This document shows, one piece after another, positions 35,209-43,938 of a stretch of 64,000 nucleotides of DNA; within the stretch, counting starts at the first letter, position 1, and each line of letters opens with the position of its first letter. The DNA lies in NCBI RefSeq assembly GCF_010882125.1, contig NZ_JAAGVZ010000001.1, positions 248,001 to 312,000 of the forward strand. The letters run 5' to 3'. Source of the stretch: Peribacillus alkalitolerans. Lineage in GTDB: Bacteria; Bacillota; Bacilli; Bacillales; DSM-1321. Below the pieces are notes generated by a model, which saw only the letters and a list, made by a program, of their open reading frames with translations, was not told the DNA's origin and made no database searches. Position numbers and translations under genes: made by a program.

Positions 35209-36162
35209 TTATTCAATAAGACTAGATAGGCAATATATCGTGCTTTTATTGATACCTGTAGAAGGGAGATTCATGGATTTGAGGATACGAGTTGCTAGCT
35301 GCGGAGAGGAAAATTGAAGGAATTGTTGAAGGTTTCTACTTGTTATAGTATCGCCCCATAGATAGAAATAGTCCTTTAGAGACTCTTTGTGGGCATTAAT
35401 GGATTTTGTATTACAGTGGGGACAATGCCATGTTCCATGTATCCTGGTTAAAGGAAGTCGTTCACATATTGGGCAGTGGCCACCGGTAAGTAGTTCCTCT
35501 TTTGAGATTTGAAACCGTTCAAGAATTGGATAGTCTGCTGGCGAATGATGTTTTGTTAATAAACGAGACAACTTCTTTATTTCTTTTTCAGATAAGATTG
35601 CAGCTGGAAACTTAGTATCTATTTCATGGATTTTCATAGGGAGGTAGGCACTGTGGATGACTTTCTTGGAAGAGGATCTAACAATGGAGTAAGGATTGCT
35701 GATCACTACAAGTGAAACGATAGGAACTTGAGGAAAGCCTAAGTGGGATATCCACTTCTTTAACATCCTTTCATGTCTTTGTACTTGAAGGAGTGGATCC
35801 GGAAAAGCTTCTTCACGGTTTTCTTGTGTGCGAATCAATTGATGATATTCTTCATCAAAGTAGAGAGTGCCTGCGATATTCTTTATTTCTAGTATTAGTA
35901 CATATCGAGTAGTTACAATCAACGTGTCCATTTGGAAATGAAAATCCTGAATCTGTAGCCTTAAATCGTGGAAAATTAGGTAGTCTTTTTCTGAAAGAAA
36001 GCTCAAATGATATTCTATGGCTACTTCCCCTTTGTATCCTGCTAATTGTTTGGATAGGGTTTCTTGAATGAGAGGAATTTTTGGGTGATTAGAGGGTATT
36101 CTGCGGATAAGAACTTGCAATTTTAGCACTGATATGGGGATTTCCCGTTTTTTGATGATCAT
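35209..36162 (-). CDS. NERD-domain protein with C-terminal zinc ribbon
   Basis: NERD is a nuclease-related fold. Residues about 40-150 show its core: GYKGEVAIEY, FQMDTLIVTTRYVLILEIKN, where D and ExK would form the metal site. A C-terminal four-cysteine ribbon (CPIC...CPHC near 230-250) suggests nucleic-acid binding. 317 aa; ATG at 36162 after AAAGGAGTG. The biological role of NERD proteins is poorly known, and this one lies between degU and degV, downstream of repeat array 2. Confidence 0.8.
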   Translation of the reverse strand: MIIKKREIPISVLKLQVLIRRIPSNHPKIPLIQETLSKQLAGYKGEVAIEYHLSFLSEKDYLIFHDLRLQIQDFHFQMDTLIVTTRYVLILEIKNIAGTLYFDEEYHQLIRTQENREEAFPDPLLQVQRHERMLKKWISHLGFPQVPIVSLVVISNPYSIVRSSSKKVIHSAYLPMKIHEIDTKFPAAILSEKEIKKLSRLLTKHHSPADYPILERFQISKEELLTGGHCPICERLPLTRIHGTWHCPHCNTKSINAHKESLKDYFYLWGDTITSRNLQQFLQFSSPQLATRILKSMNLPSTGINKSTIYCLSSLIE

Positions 36163-36230
36163 ATATTCACTCCTTTTTAGTATTAGTTAGATTTTCAGTA
36201 GTAAATCTCCTTCCTCTTTAAATAGATATT

Positions 36231-36596
36231 TATTTTATTACCAAATGGAGTGGATTTATTACCAAACGAGCCACTGATATTACCAAACATCCCAACCTTA
36301 TTACCGAACCCACTAGTTTTATTACCATATCGCCTTCCGGACGAACTCCATATACAAAAATTTAATATATTACCAAACAGAATGGCTTTATTACCGAAAC
36401 GCCACTCGATATTACCAAAACCCCCACTCTTATTACCGAAACCAATACTTTTATTACCATATCGCCTTCCGGACGGACTCCTTAAACAAAAATTCATTTT
36501 ATTACCAAACAGAATGGCTTTATTACCGAAACGCCACTCGATATTACCAAACACCCCACCTTATTACCGAACGCACCCACCTTATTACCAAACCAC
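36231..36596 (-). repeat. 21-bp phased tandem repeat array 2 (15 units)
   Basis: The core ATTACC begins at 36237, 36258, 36279, 36300, 36321, 36369, 36390, 36411, 36432, 36453, 36501, 36522, 36543, 36563 and 36584. Steps are 21 bp except two of 48 and one of 20. The 48-bp steps hold a GC-rich insert (cgccttccggacg). Blocks 36321-36452 and 36453-36583 are near-copies with a 131-132 bp period. On the reverse strand the core is RTTYGGTAATA. The array begins about 15 nt past the degU terminator. Long open frames on both strands here arise only because 21 is a multiple of three. Confidence 0.95.
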
Positions 36597-36608
36597 ACCC
36601 CAAACCAC

Positions 36609-36634
36609 AAAAAACCCGACGCAATCACGCCGGG
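36609..36634 (-). terminator. Intrinsic terminator (degU)
   Basis: Stem cccg-a-cg/cg-c-cggg with a 6-nt loop; the reverse strand continues TTTTTTG. About 20 nt after the degU stop. Confidence 0.88.
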
Positions 36635-36654
36635 CACTCCGAAAAAATCCAAAA

Positions 36655-37341
36655 TTAATTAACTTCCACCCAACCATTCTTAATAGCCAATACTACAGCC
36701 TGGGTACGGTCGTTTACATTCATTTTTTGCAGGATGTTACTTACGTGGTTCTTAACTGTTTTTTCACTGATGAACAATGTTTCACCGATTGTACGGTTGC
36801 TTTGTCCGTCAGCTAATAATTGAAGAACTTCACATTCACGGCGCGTCAATAAGTGTAATGGACGACGGATTTCAGTCGCGAACACATTGCCACCTTCAGA
36901 ACCTGTATCAGTCGCCAAACGGCGGTATTCCTTCACCAGGTTGTGCGTTACTTTTGGATGTAGGTAAGAACCGCCATCAGCAACCACTTTAACCGCGTCA
37001 ACTAAAGCATCTGCGTCCATTTCTTTCAATAAATACCCGCTAGCGCCTGTTTTCAAGGCATGTGTAACGTAGTTTTCATCGTCATGGATAGATAGGATGA
37101 TAACTTTTGAATTTGGATATTCTTCTACCAATTCCTTCGTTGCTTCCACACCATTCATGTTTGGCATGTTAATGTCCATGATAACTACATCTGGATTGTA
37201 TTTATCTACTAAATCTACTGCGTCTGTTCCGTCGTCGCCTTCTGCCACAACCTCAAAAGTTGGTTCAAAATCTAAAATTCGCTTAACCCCTTCGCGAAAT
37301 AGTTGATGATCATCAATGATTACGATGCTTGTTTTCATCAT
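36655..37341 (-). CDS. degU: Response regulator DegU
   Basis: DegU controls exoenzymes, competence, biofilm and motility according to its phosphorylation by DegS. The receiver domain has the acidic pair IIDDHQ and the phospho-acceptor aspartate in [13 protein letters not shown]; the C-terminal LuxR-type helix-turn-helix reads [15 protein letters not shown], then [14 protein letters not shown]. 228 aa, very close to B. subtilis DegU (229). Two ATGs in tandem follow GGGAGG; either 37341 or 37338 may be used. It has a 66-nt gap from degS, room for its own promoter. Confidence 0.96.
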   Translation of the reverse strand: MMKTSIVIIDDHQLFREGVKRILDFEPTFEVVAEGDDGTDAVDLVDKYNPDVVIMDINMPNMNGVEATKELVEEYPNSKVIILSIHDDENYVTHALKTGASGYLLKEMDADALVDAVKVVADGGSYLHPKVTHNLVKEYRRLATDTGSEGGNVFATEIRRPLHLLTRRECEVLQLLADGQSNRTIGETLFISEKTVKNHVSNILQKMNVNDRTQAVVLAIKNGWVEVN

Positions 37342-37407
37342 ATTCGCCTCCCTTAATTCATCTATTTTTATAGTTAGTATGCTTGTCCATCTAATTTCCT
37401 ATGAAGG

Positions 37408-38550
37408 TCAATCTTTAATTGGAATTTGGATTGACACCATAGTTCCCGCTCCCGGCTTAGAATCAATGTTGATTTCGCCTTCAAGCAGTTCGACCCTCTC
37501 CCTCATACCCATAAGGCCAAAGGATCCTTCTTTCTTGGAGGTAGGATCGAATCCTTTACCATTATCTCTTACCACCGCAGTGCATCCGTCTTTTCGAATC
37601 TCCAATTTCACTTGGATTTCCGTAGCTTGTGCATGCTTTAGGGCATTTTGAATCGATTCCTGCACAAGGCGGAACAGAGCGACCTCCATATTATTATGAA
37701 GTCTTTTTTCCTCCCCAACATTAAAGAAGGTAAGTTTTGCAGACTTATTATATTCTTCGACAGTCTGTAGGTATTTTCTGAGGGTCGGAACTAAACCAAG
37801 GTCGTCTAAAGCCATAGGTCTTAAATCATAAATGATGCGACGAACTTCATACAATGCATTTCTGACCATCCGCTTTAAGTCACGGACCTCTTGCAGGGCT
37901 TGTTCAGAGCCCCTCTCGCGGAATACGCGATCAATTAGGTCAGAACGCATCATCACATTCGCCATCATTTGAGCTGGACCATCATGGATTTCACGAGATA
38001 GCTTTTTCCGTTCCTCTTCTTGTGCCTCTATTATTTTGAATCCGAATTCCTGTTTTCGTTTCGCATCTTCAAGCGCCTCACCGACAAAGGCTAAGTCACT
38101 CGTTAAAAAGTTCAATACAATACTGACTTGCGAAACAAGATAATCAGCACGTTCAATCGTTTGCTGAAGACCTAATATACGTCTTTCAAGGTCGTCTCTT
38201 CGATTACGAAGTTGCTTTTCTGTTTGGCGATTCATTTGTAATTCAACTTGCAGCGTGTGTGCCTTTTCATAGGCTTCTCTAATTTGTTCCTCGGAGTAGC
38301 GATTAAATTGACTACTCACCTCTGAAAGACGTTTTCTCGCCAATCTTGCATTTAATTCTAGTTTGTCACCTTCATCAATGACTTGAACAACCAATTGCTT
38401 AATCGTCTTTAACTCTTCAGACAAGGATTCGAAATCTTTTCTGCTTTGCTCACCAATCTGAAAGATTTCCCCTTTACTACTATCAACGGTCTCTACCATT
38501 TTCTCGAGAATAACATCGAGTTCTTTACTATCAAGTTTTTTGATGGACAT
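37408..38550 (-). CDS. degS: Sensor histidine kinase DegS
   Basis: DegS is the cytosolic kinase of DegU. It has a long N-terminal coiled-coil sensor (about 1-175), the dimerisation/phosphoacceptor helix EEERKKLSREIHDGPAQMM with its histidine near 188, and a HATPase_c domain (DNGKGFDP, GSFGLMGMRERV). No transmembrane segment, as expected. The frame is open from 38568, but the ATG at 38550 (MSIKKLDSKELD) matches the B. subtilis N-terminus, giving 380 aa. Confidence 0.95.
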   Translation of the reverse strand: MSIKKLDSKELDVILEKMVETVDSSKGEIFQIGEQSRKDFESLSEELKTIKQLVVQVIDEGDKLELNARLARKRLSEVSSQFNRYSEEQIREAYEKAHTLQVELQMNRQTEKQLRNRRDDLERRILGLQQTIERADYLVSQVSIVLNFLTSDLAFVGEALEDAKRKQEFGFKIIEAQEEERKKLSREIHDGPAQMMANVMMRSDLIDRVFRERGSEQALQEVRDLKRMVRNALYEVRRIIYDLRPMALDDLGLVPTLRKYLQTVEEYNKSAKLTFFNVGEEKRLHNNMEVALFRLVQESIQNALKHAQATEIQVKLEIRKDGCTAVVRDNGKGFDPTSKKEGSFGLMGMRERVELLEGEINIDSKPGAGTMVSIQIPIKD

Positions 38551-39184
38551 TTCGACCTGCTCCTTCAACTTCCCATGATGTATAGGGGGTTTGTACTACT
38601 CTCTCAGTTGTGTATCTTTTTTAAAAGTGATCTTCCATCAACTAATAAATGGCGTCACTACTGGTTGTTTTGAGCATAAAACAAAAAGACCCCAGAATGC
38701 TATATGTCTTTTATCCTGTTCTAATCGACTTAAAACATTTCACAAAATATCCTTTGATGGAATATTTTTCTGAAAAGAAAATCAAAAAAGAAAGAACAAG
38801 ATATATGTAAATCTTATTTCATAGGGGCTAAACCCTTATTTTATTATCCTCGAATAATTATTACCCTCAGATAATGACTAATTATATCATGGCTTTAGGC
38901 TTATAATATTAAAGTTACGTTACAGTACCTTCTCAAATCGTTACGAAAATACTATACGTGAAAAATATATGAAACATTTACTCAAAAACCTACGTCATAT
39001 CTATATCTATCCTACCAAAACGCTTTGCTTACTACAAATTAACCCATTTGCCCGACTTGTCGCACATAGATATAATAGATTTTTAGGGAGATAAATTGAA
39101 TTCGCTTTTTTTACTAGCTTTTACAACGAATAAAAATAGGATGGGATACGAGTTCCTATATATATAGAAAGTGTGGGTTAAGAG
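38551..39184. other. Intergenic region between divergent degS and yvyE
   Basis: 634 bp without a credible gene; the few short frames have no ribosome site. It must hold the degS promoter on the left, where I cannot pick a good -35/-10 pair. The yvyE promoter lies on the right. A weak 7-bp inverted repeat (aaaagac/gtctttt, 38684-38712) and very AT-rich DNA (38760-38960) are the only other structures I see. Confidence 0.5.
39048..39076 (+). promoter_or_regulatory. SigA promoter for yvyE
   Basis: TTGCCC at 39048-39053, a 17-bp spacer, then a perfect TATAAT at 39071-39076. The predicted start site gives a leader of about 100 nt before yvyE. Confidence 0.75.
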
Positions 39185-39820
39185 ATGTTGCCAGAGTATT
39201 TGACAGTAGCAGGATATGGCGAACATGAGATTGTCATTCAGAAATCTCGCTTTATCGCATATGTGGAGCGTGCGGAGTCAGAAGAAGCTGCGCAGGAATT
39301 TATTCAGACTATAAAAAAGAAGCATTGGGATGCTACCCATAATTGCTCAGCTTATATGATTGGTGAGCATGACCAAATCCAAAAGGCAAATGATGATGGT
39401 GAACCAAGTGGAACTGCAGGTGTTCCGATACTTGAGGTATTAAAGAAAAAAGGATTAAAGGATACAGTGGTCGTTGTCACACGTTATTTCGGTGGCATTA
39501 AGCTTGGCGGTGGAGGTTTGATCAGAGCGTACGGAAAATCGGCGTCAGAGGGAATCAATGCGACTGGTATCGTCCAACGGATGCTGATGAGAGTCATGCA
39601 TACCAAGGTGGATTATACTTGGCTGGGCAAGCTTGAAAATGAGCTCCGTTCATCTGTCTTCAGCTTAAAGGAAATCCACTACCTCGATACGGTTGAGATA
39701 GAAACATTCGTTGAAGAAGGACAAAAGGACCAGTTCATTCATTGGATGACAGAACTTACCAATGGTCAGGCAGAAATTACAAGTGGAAATAATTTATATC
39801 TAGAGAAAAAAATAGAATAA
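39185..39820 (+). CDS. yvyE: IMPACT/YigZ-family protein YvyE
   Basis: A member of the UPF0029/IMPACT family, implicated in translation control in eukaryotes and of unclear role in bacteria. The N-terminal domain shows the family signatures: HNCSAYMIGE, DDGEPSGTAGVPIL, and VVVTRYFGGIKLGGGGLIRAYG (two adjoining motifs). The C-terminal 70 residues form a ferredoxin-like DUF1949 domain. 211 aa. It is divergent from degS and followed by tagV, as in B. subtilis. Confidence 0.94.
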   Translation: MLPEYLTVAGYGEHEIVIQKSRFIAYVERAESEEAAQEFIQTIKKKHWDATHNCSAYMIGEHDQIQKANDDGEPSGTAGVPILEVLKKKGLKDTVVVVTRYFGGIKLGGGGLIRAYGKSASEGINATGIVQRMLMRVMHTKVDYTWLGKLENELRSSVFSLKEIHYLDTVEIETFVEEGQKDQFIHWMTELTNGQAEITSGNNLYLEKKIE

Positions 39821-39922
39821 TAGGATTCAGAAAACGTTTTACACACTTAAATAAATCCGATAAAATATGGAATGGTATGACTTTTCAGTAAATACGATTT
39901 AAATTTAAAGCGAGGCACTCAT

Positions 39923-40942
39923 ATGATTAAGACTCGAATTGTAAGGAAAAAAATTAAAAAGAAGCGTCGTATACTCAGGACTTTTTTACTAACAATGTTC
40001 CTAGTATTAATCGGCGGATTCGGATATTATGCCTATGACATTTATAACAGTTCAAGTAAAGCAACCAATAAAATATTTCATGAATATATCCCACAACATC
40101 GTGAAACAGAGGTACAAGTTTCTAAAGAACCTTTTACAGTTTTACTCGCAGGGATTGAAAATCAGGAAGGTGGCCGAGGTAGGGCCGATGTGTTAATGCT
40201 TGCAACCGTGAATCCCGAAACGGAGCAGGTTGTTATGATGAGTATTCCACGTGATTCAAGGGTTTTCCTGCCTGATGAAGGATATAAATCCAAAATCAAT
40301 CATAGCTATGCATTTGGTGGGATTGAAGGCACGATCTCCACAGTGGAAGAGATGATGGGTGTTCCTATCGATTACTTCATTACAACCAATTTTGAAGGTT
40401 TTGAAGATATAGTGGATACTCTTGGTGGAGTAAAAGTCGATGTTCCCTTTACTTTCACTGCAACATTGACTCACTCACATAAGTTCAAGAAGTTCTATGA
40501 AGGCCCTATGGAATTGAACGGGAATGAAGCACTTGCTTATGTGCGTATGAGGAAAAAAGATCCTAAAGGTGACATTGGCCGTAATGAACGTCAACAACAA
40601 GTTTTAAAAGCCATTGTTGATAAAGGAACCTCCTTTGGTACCATTACTAAAATCGATGACCTTATGGAAGACTTAGGGGAAAATGTAAAAACTAATATTC
40701 GTCCTACTAAAATGGTAGACTTCATTAGAGTTTATTCTAAGATTAAAGCTTCTCCGATTGAAAACCTTCATTTAGAAGGTGAGACTGATAGAATAGAACG
40801 TGTAGATTACTTCCTTCCTTCAGATGAATCAATTGAAAAAAATAAAGATATCATGAATCGAATCCTTGATGGAGAAAAAGTCGACATCAATAAAGAGTTA
40901 AATGAGGAAGAAGAAGAGTCGGATGTATCTGCAACTGAATAA
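39923..40942 (+). CDS. tagV: LytR-CpsA-Psr wall-polymer ligase TagV
   Basis: TagV (YvhJ) attaches teichoic-acid-type polymers to peptidoglycan. It has a basic N-terminus, one membrane anchor (about 15-37), and an LCP domain with GIENQEGGRGRADV, SIPRDSRV, and YVRMRKKDPKGDIGRNERQQ. 339 aa, with an acidic C-terminal tail. Gene order yvyE-tagV-(polysaccharide cluster)-tagO parallels B. subtilis yvyE-tagV-tagO with the cluster inserted. ATG at 39923 after GCGAGG. Confidence 0.93.
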   Translation: MIKTRIVRKKIKKKRRILRTFLLTMFLVLIGGFGYYAYDIYNSSSKATNKIFHEYIPQHRETEVQVSKEPFTVLLAGIENQEGGRGRADVLMLATVNPETEQVVMMSIPRDSRVFLPDEGYKSKINHSYAFGGIEGTISTVEEMMGVPIDYFITTNFEGFEDIVDTLGGVKVDVPFTFTATLTHSHKFKKFYEGPMELNGNEALAYVRMRKKDPKGDIGRNERQQQVLKAIVDKGTSFGTITKIDDLMEDLGENVKTNIRPTKMVDFIRVYSKIKASPIENLHLEGETDRIERVDYFLPSDESIEKNKDIMNRILDGEKVDINKELNEEEEESDVSATE

Positions 40943-40945
40943 ATT

Positions 40946-40982
40946 TAAACCCTCTGGAATTCCAGAGGGTTTTTTATTTCCA
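40946..40982. terminator. Bidirectional terminator (tagV / polysaccharide cluster)
   Basis: Perfect stem aaccctctgg/ccagagggtt with loop aatt and TTTTTATTT on the forward side. It ends tagV and, on the other strand, the whole polysaccharide operon. Confidence 0.93.
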
Positions 40983-41663
40983 TTAATCTTCTTCCCTGAA
41001 TAGCTCAGGTAGGACTAAAATCATTAAGCTAACCATAATACCTGCCAAGAAACCTAAGATGGCTTTATTAATAGCTGATAGAGTAGCCAAAGGGGCAGAT
41101 TCGACATCTTCTAATAATATCGTATTTTTGATATTTCTATTATCCATTTTTAAATCATATAAAAGTTGTTGTGCAGTTGCTGGCTCTGAACTTTCTTTTA
41201 ATGCTTCGGTTTCAGTTATTCTTTCTCTAATTAACGCCACTTTTGATTCGTAAATAGCTGTGCTCTCTGAAAGAATTGCCATTGTGATTAACTTTAAAGT
41301 TTCTTGTGCCTCTTCTTGATTTGGACCTGACAACGTTAAGGTTACTGTTTTGTCTCCAGTATCATTCACCTTAAGCTGACTGTTCATCGTTTCCGGATTG
41401 ATGTCTAAATTGTACTTGCCTTTTAAGTTATTAAGAAAATATTCGGTAGGCACGAACTTACTTAAATAGGTTGCGTTTGTGTATTCATCATTTTGAAAAT
41501 TCCCCAACAACAATTTTGCATTTGCTTGATACACCGGCTTAGTATCAGCAGATAAAAAATAGGCTAGGCCTGCAGTTAACACAGGTATTAATATAATCAG
41601 CCAGAGTAATTTTCGGGCTCTATTTCCAATATTCCTTAAGTAGCGTAAGAATGCTTTATTCAT
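40983..41663 (-). CDS. Wzz/YveK-type chain-length determinant
   Basis: A polysaccharide co-polymerase that sets chain length of Wzy-made polymers. It has the typical two membrane segments (about 17-38 and 198-220) bracketing an extracytoplasmic, partly coiled domain of about 160 residues, and a proline/glycine-rich second segment. 226 aa. No tyrosine-kinase gene (YwqD/CpsD) is next to it. Its ATG overlaps the polymerase stop, so the two are coupled. Confidence 0.85.
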   Translation of the reverse strand: MNKAFLRYLRNIGNRARKLLWLIILIPVLTAGLAYFLSADTKPVYQANAKLLLGNFQNDEYTNATYLSKFVPTEYFLNNLKGKYNLDINPETMNSQLKVNDTGDKTVTLTLSGPNQEEAQETLKLITMAILSESTAIYESKVALIRERITETEALKESSEPATAQQLLYDLKMDNRNIKNTILLEDVESAPLATLSAINKAILGFLAGIMVSLMILVLPELFREED

Positions 41664-43144
41664 ATAATAACTCCTTCTTGATTCTTATTACTGGCTTTAC
41701 TTTTACGATAGTTTATATAGCCAATTGCGAACGCCCATAATACCCAAGAATAATTTAACGTCAGGATGGAACTCGGACTTACACTAGCTAATGAGAATAC
41801 GACTAGGCTTGTACAAAGTGCTGCTGATAGTCCTCGGTCAGTTGCTGTAGAAGAAGCAAAGAAAAGCCTTAGCAATGAGATGATCATCCATAAATAGATG
41901 ATGATATAGCCCACGAAAACTAAAAGCCCATATTGGACAAGAATCTCCATCCACCAATTATGCAAATTCAATGTCCCCAAAGTAGGGAATAAAGAATAAT
42001 TTTCAATGTAATATTCGATATTTCCAGCTGCAATCCCAATCCCTACCGTCTTGGCGATGAATAGGAGTGCATTCTTTAACAGGTTGATACGGATACTATT
42101 TGACCCCGTTTCATTTCCCGTCTGGAACAGGACGTCTTTTACCTTAATGATAATATCATTCAACATCATAATTATCGTATCTGAAAATAACGCGATTCCT
42201 AATATCATTCCGCCTATCCCTATTATGACTAAGAACTGTTTTTCCTTCTTTGTTGTGAAGAATAACAACCAGAAAACAACCCCAATGGCGAGGGCAAGTA
42301 TATTCGCTCTTGATAATGTTGCATCAATCAAGTAAACACTACTTAGCAGAATCATCATTCCAGCGAGTTTTACTAGCCAATTTTTGTAATATCTTATAAA
42401 TGGAATCAAAAGAAAAACACTTATGGATAGGAAACTTGCAAAGTCATTTTCATTTTTAAAGACACCAGTAGGTCGATCTCTAATATACATCGGTGCTTCA
42501 AACATTCTCGATGTCGGTAACGCTTGCTTGGTGAAATGATTCCAGAATCCTAAAGCAATGATAATGAGCAACCCTGCCATCCAAACATATAAGATTGCTT
42601 TAAAATCTCTTTCTTTTTTAAAGAAGGTTGAAAAGATAAAGATCATTAATATACCAAGGGCTAAGAAAAATACCTCTTTTATAACATCAACAGTAGACTT
42701 GCCCCATACAATTGTGACAACACCTAAAATTACCCATAGGATAAAATAAGTAAGAACAGGTTTTACCGGTTTTTTATGAAGAATGGAAAAACGATCATTT
42801 CTGAAGAACCAACCATAAAAAAACAGAATACCTACTACCGGTAAAAGTACTCGATATGGGAAGAGAGATATTGGTCCAACCCTTACGCTTAATAAGCCTG
42901 GTCCCAAAAAGGAAGAAAACACAAATAAGTACAAAATGATATTCTTCCAATTGTTAATGTGGAGCAAGGATATATACTTCCTAAGATAAAACGGAAGGAG
43001 CAATATAGCAGAAAAAGCAGCCAAAATTGCGATAAATAATACAATCATTTTAGGGTTTTGAGTCAATCCCCAACCCAACAACACAGATAGGATAATGGCA
43101 TAAATCACTTGGTGAATCGGTTTCAGTGGTATTGCACGTCTCAT
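41660..43144 (-). CDS. O-antigen-type polysaccharide polymerase/ligase (Wzy-like)
   Basis: A membrane protein with about 12 hydrophobic segments across 494 aa and a large extracytoplasmic loop, fitting Wzy_C/O-antigen ligase proteins. NSIRINLLKNALLFIAKTVG and LHNWWMEILVQYG resemble the loop and conserved HNxxxE-type motif of the family (here LHNWWME). In this context polymerisation of repeat units on the outer membrane leaflet is most likely; ligase activity cannot be excluded. Confidence 0.82.
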   Translation of the reverse strand: MRRAIPLKPIHQVIYAIILSVLLGWGLTQNPKMIVLFIAILAAFSAILLLPFYLRKYISLLHINNWKNIILYLFVFSSFLGPGLLSVRVGPISLFPYRVLLPVVGILFFYGWFFRNDRFSILHKKPVKPVLTYFILWVILGVVTIVWGKSTVDVIKEVFFLALGILMIFIFSTFFKKERDFKAILYVWMAGLLIIIALGFWNHFTKQALPTSRMFEAPMYIRDRPTGVFKNENDFASFLSISVFLLIPFIRYYKNWLVKLAGMMILLSSVYLIDATLSRANILALAIGVVFWLLFFTTKKEKQFLVIIGIGGMILGIALFSDTIIMMLNDIIIKVKDVLFQTGNETGSNSIRINLLKNALLFIAKTVGIGIAAGNIEYYIENYSLFPTLGTLNLHNWWMEILVQYGLLVFVGYIIIYLWMIISLLRLFFASSTATDRGLSAALCTSLVVFSLASVSPSSILTLNYSWVLWAFAIGYINYRKSKASNKNQEGVII

Positions 43145-43210
43145 ATCCTTCTCCTTTACCTAAATAAGAGGATGAAACGTAGTTCATCCTCCTTTAATTC
43201 AAAATTATTA

Positions 43211-43921
43211 TTATTGGTTCTTTAGCAATTGGCTTTCTGGAACTTGTCTGAATTCTCTAGCAGGCGTACCTACCACCAATTGTTCTTTTTGAACATCTTT
43301 TGTTACGACACTACCCGCTCCAACTGCTCCGTCTTCGTGGATGACTTTGCCTGGAAGGATTGTGGAATTCGCTCCAATTCGTCCACCATTCTCAATTGTA
43401 ATACCTTTGAATTTATCAAAGCGTTCCTTGGAACGAGCCATGTAATTATCATTGGTAGTTACAACACCAGGAGCCACGAATACGAAGTCTCCTAATTTAG
43501 AATAGGCAGTGATGTAGCAATTCGTTTCTAACTTACATTTTTGACCCACTTCACAGTCGTTCTCAACCGCTACCCCACGTCCAACAATCGTTTTTTCTCC
43601 GATTGTTACGCGTTCTCTAACAGTAGCCAAGTCTGCAACGAATACATCATCTGCAAGTGTCGCATTCGCATAAATAATAGAAGAAGTACCGATTGTACAT
43701 CCAGAACCAATCTTCGTAGGAGGAAGCTGCTTCACTTCAGGAAGAATTGAGTTCTTTGCACGAGCTGGCTGCTTACCAATCACGACATTATCTTGGATCA
43801 TGGTATGGCTTCCAATAGTTGTTCCATCATAAATGATGACGTTGTGACCGATTGTTACGTTTTCCCCGAAAGTGACGTTTTCACCAATCACTACATTCTT
43901 TCCAATTACCGCTGGTTGCAT
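43211..43921 (-). CDS. Hexapeptide-repeat acetyltransferase (WbpD/WlbB-like)
   Basis: A left-handed beta-helix transferase. It begins with hexapeptide repeats (VIGKNVVIGENVTFGENVTI) and keeps that pattern over about 200 residues, with a typical C-terminal GAGSVVTKDV. Its neighbours (aminotransferase, oxidoreductase, UDP-sugar dehydrogenase, 2-epimerase) suggest it N-acetylates the 3-amino group of UDP-GlcNAc3NA. At 236 aa it is somewhat longer than WbpD (about 190). Substrate is inferred from context. Confidence 0.83.
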   Translation of the reverse strand: MQPAVIGKNVVIGENVTFGENVTIGHNVIIYDGTTIGSHTMIQDNVVIGKQPARAKNSILPEVKQLPPTKIGSGCTIGTSSIIYANATLADDVFVADLATVRERVTIGEKTIVGRGVAVENDCEVGQKCKLETNCYITAYSKLGDFVFVAPGVVTTNDNYMARSKERFDKFKGITIENGGRIGANSTILPGKVIHEDGAVGAGSVVTKDVQKEQLVVGTPAREFRQVPESQLLKNQ

Positions 43922-43938
43922 CCTCTTATTCCCCTTCC

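Noticed and set aside
36231-36596. CRISPR array
   Set aside because: Cores are about 10 bp with about 11-bp variable parts, far shorter than CRISPR repeats and spacers, and there are no cas genes.
36195-36816. Long open frames on both strands across array 2, with FGNK- and LLPN-type heptapeptide repeats
   Set aside because: The frames exist because the 21-bp repeat is a whole number of codons and lacks stops. They are open on both strands, have no proper ribosome site, and the forward one runs into degU antisense.
38684-38712. Terminator in the degS-yvyE interval
   Set aside because: Only 7 bp of AT-rich stem with a 15-nt loop, and no gene ends nearby.
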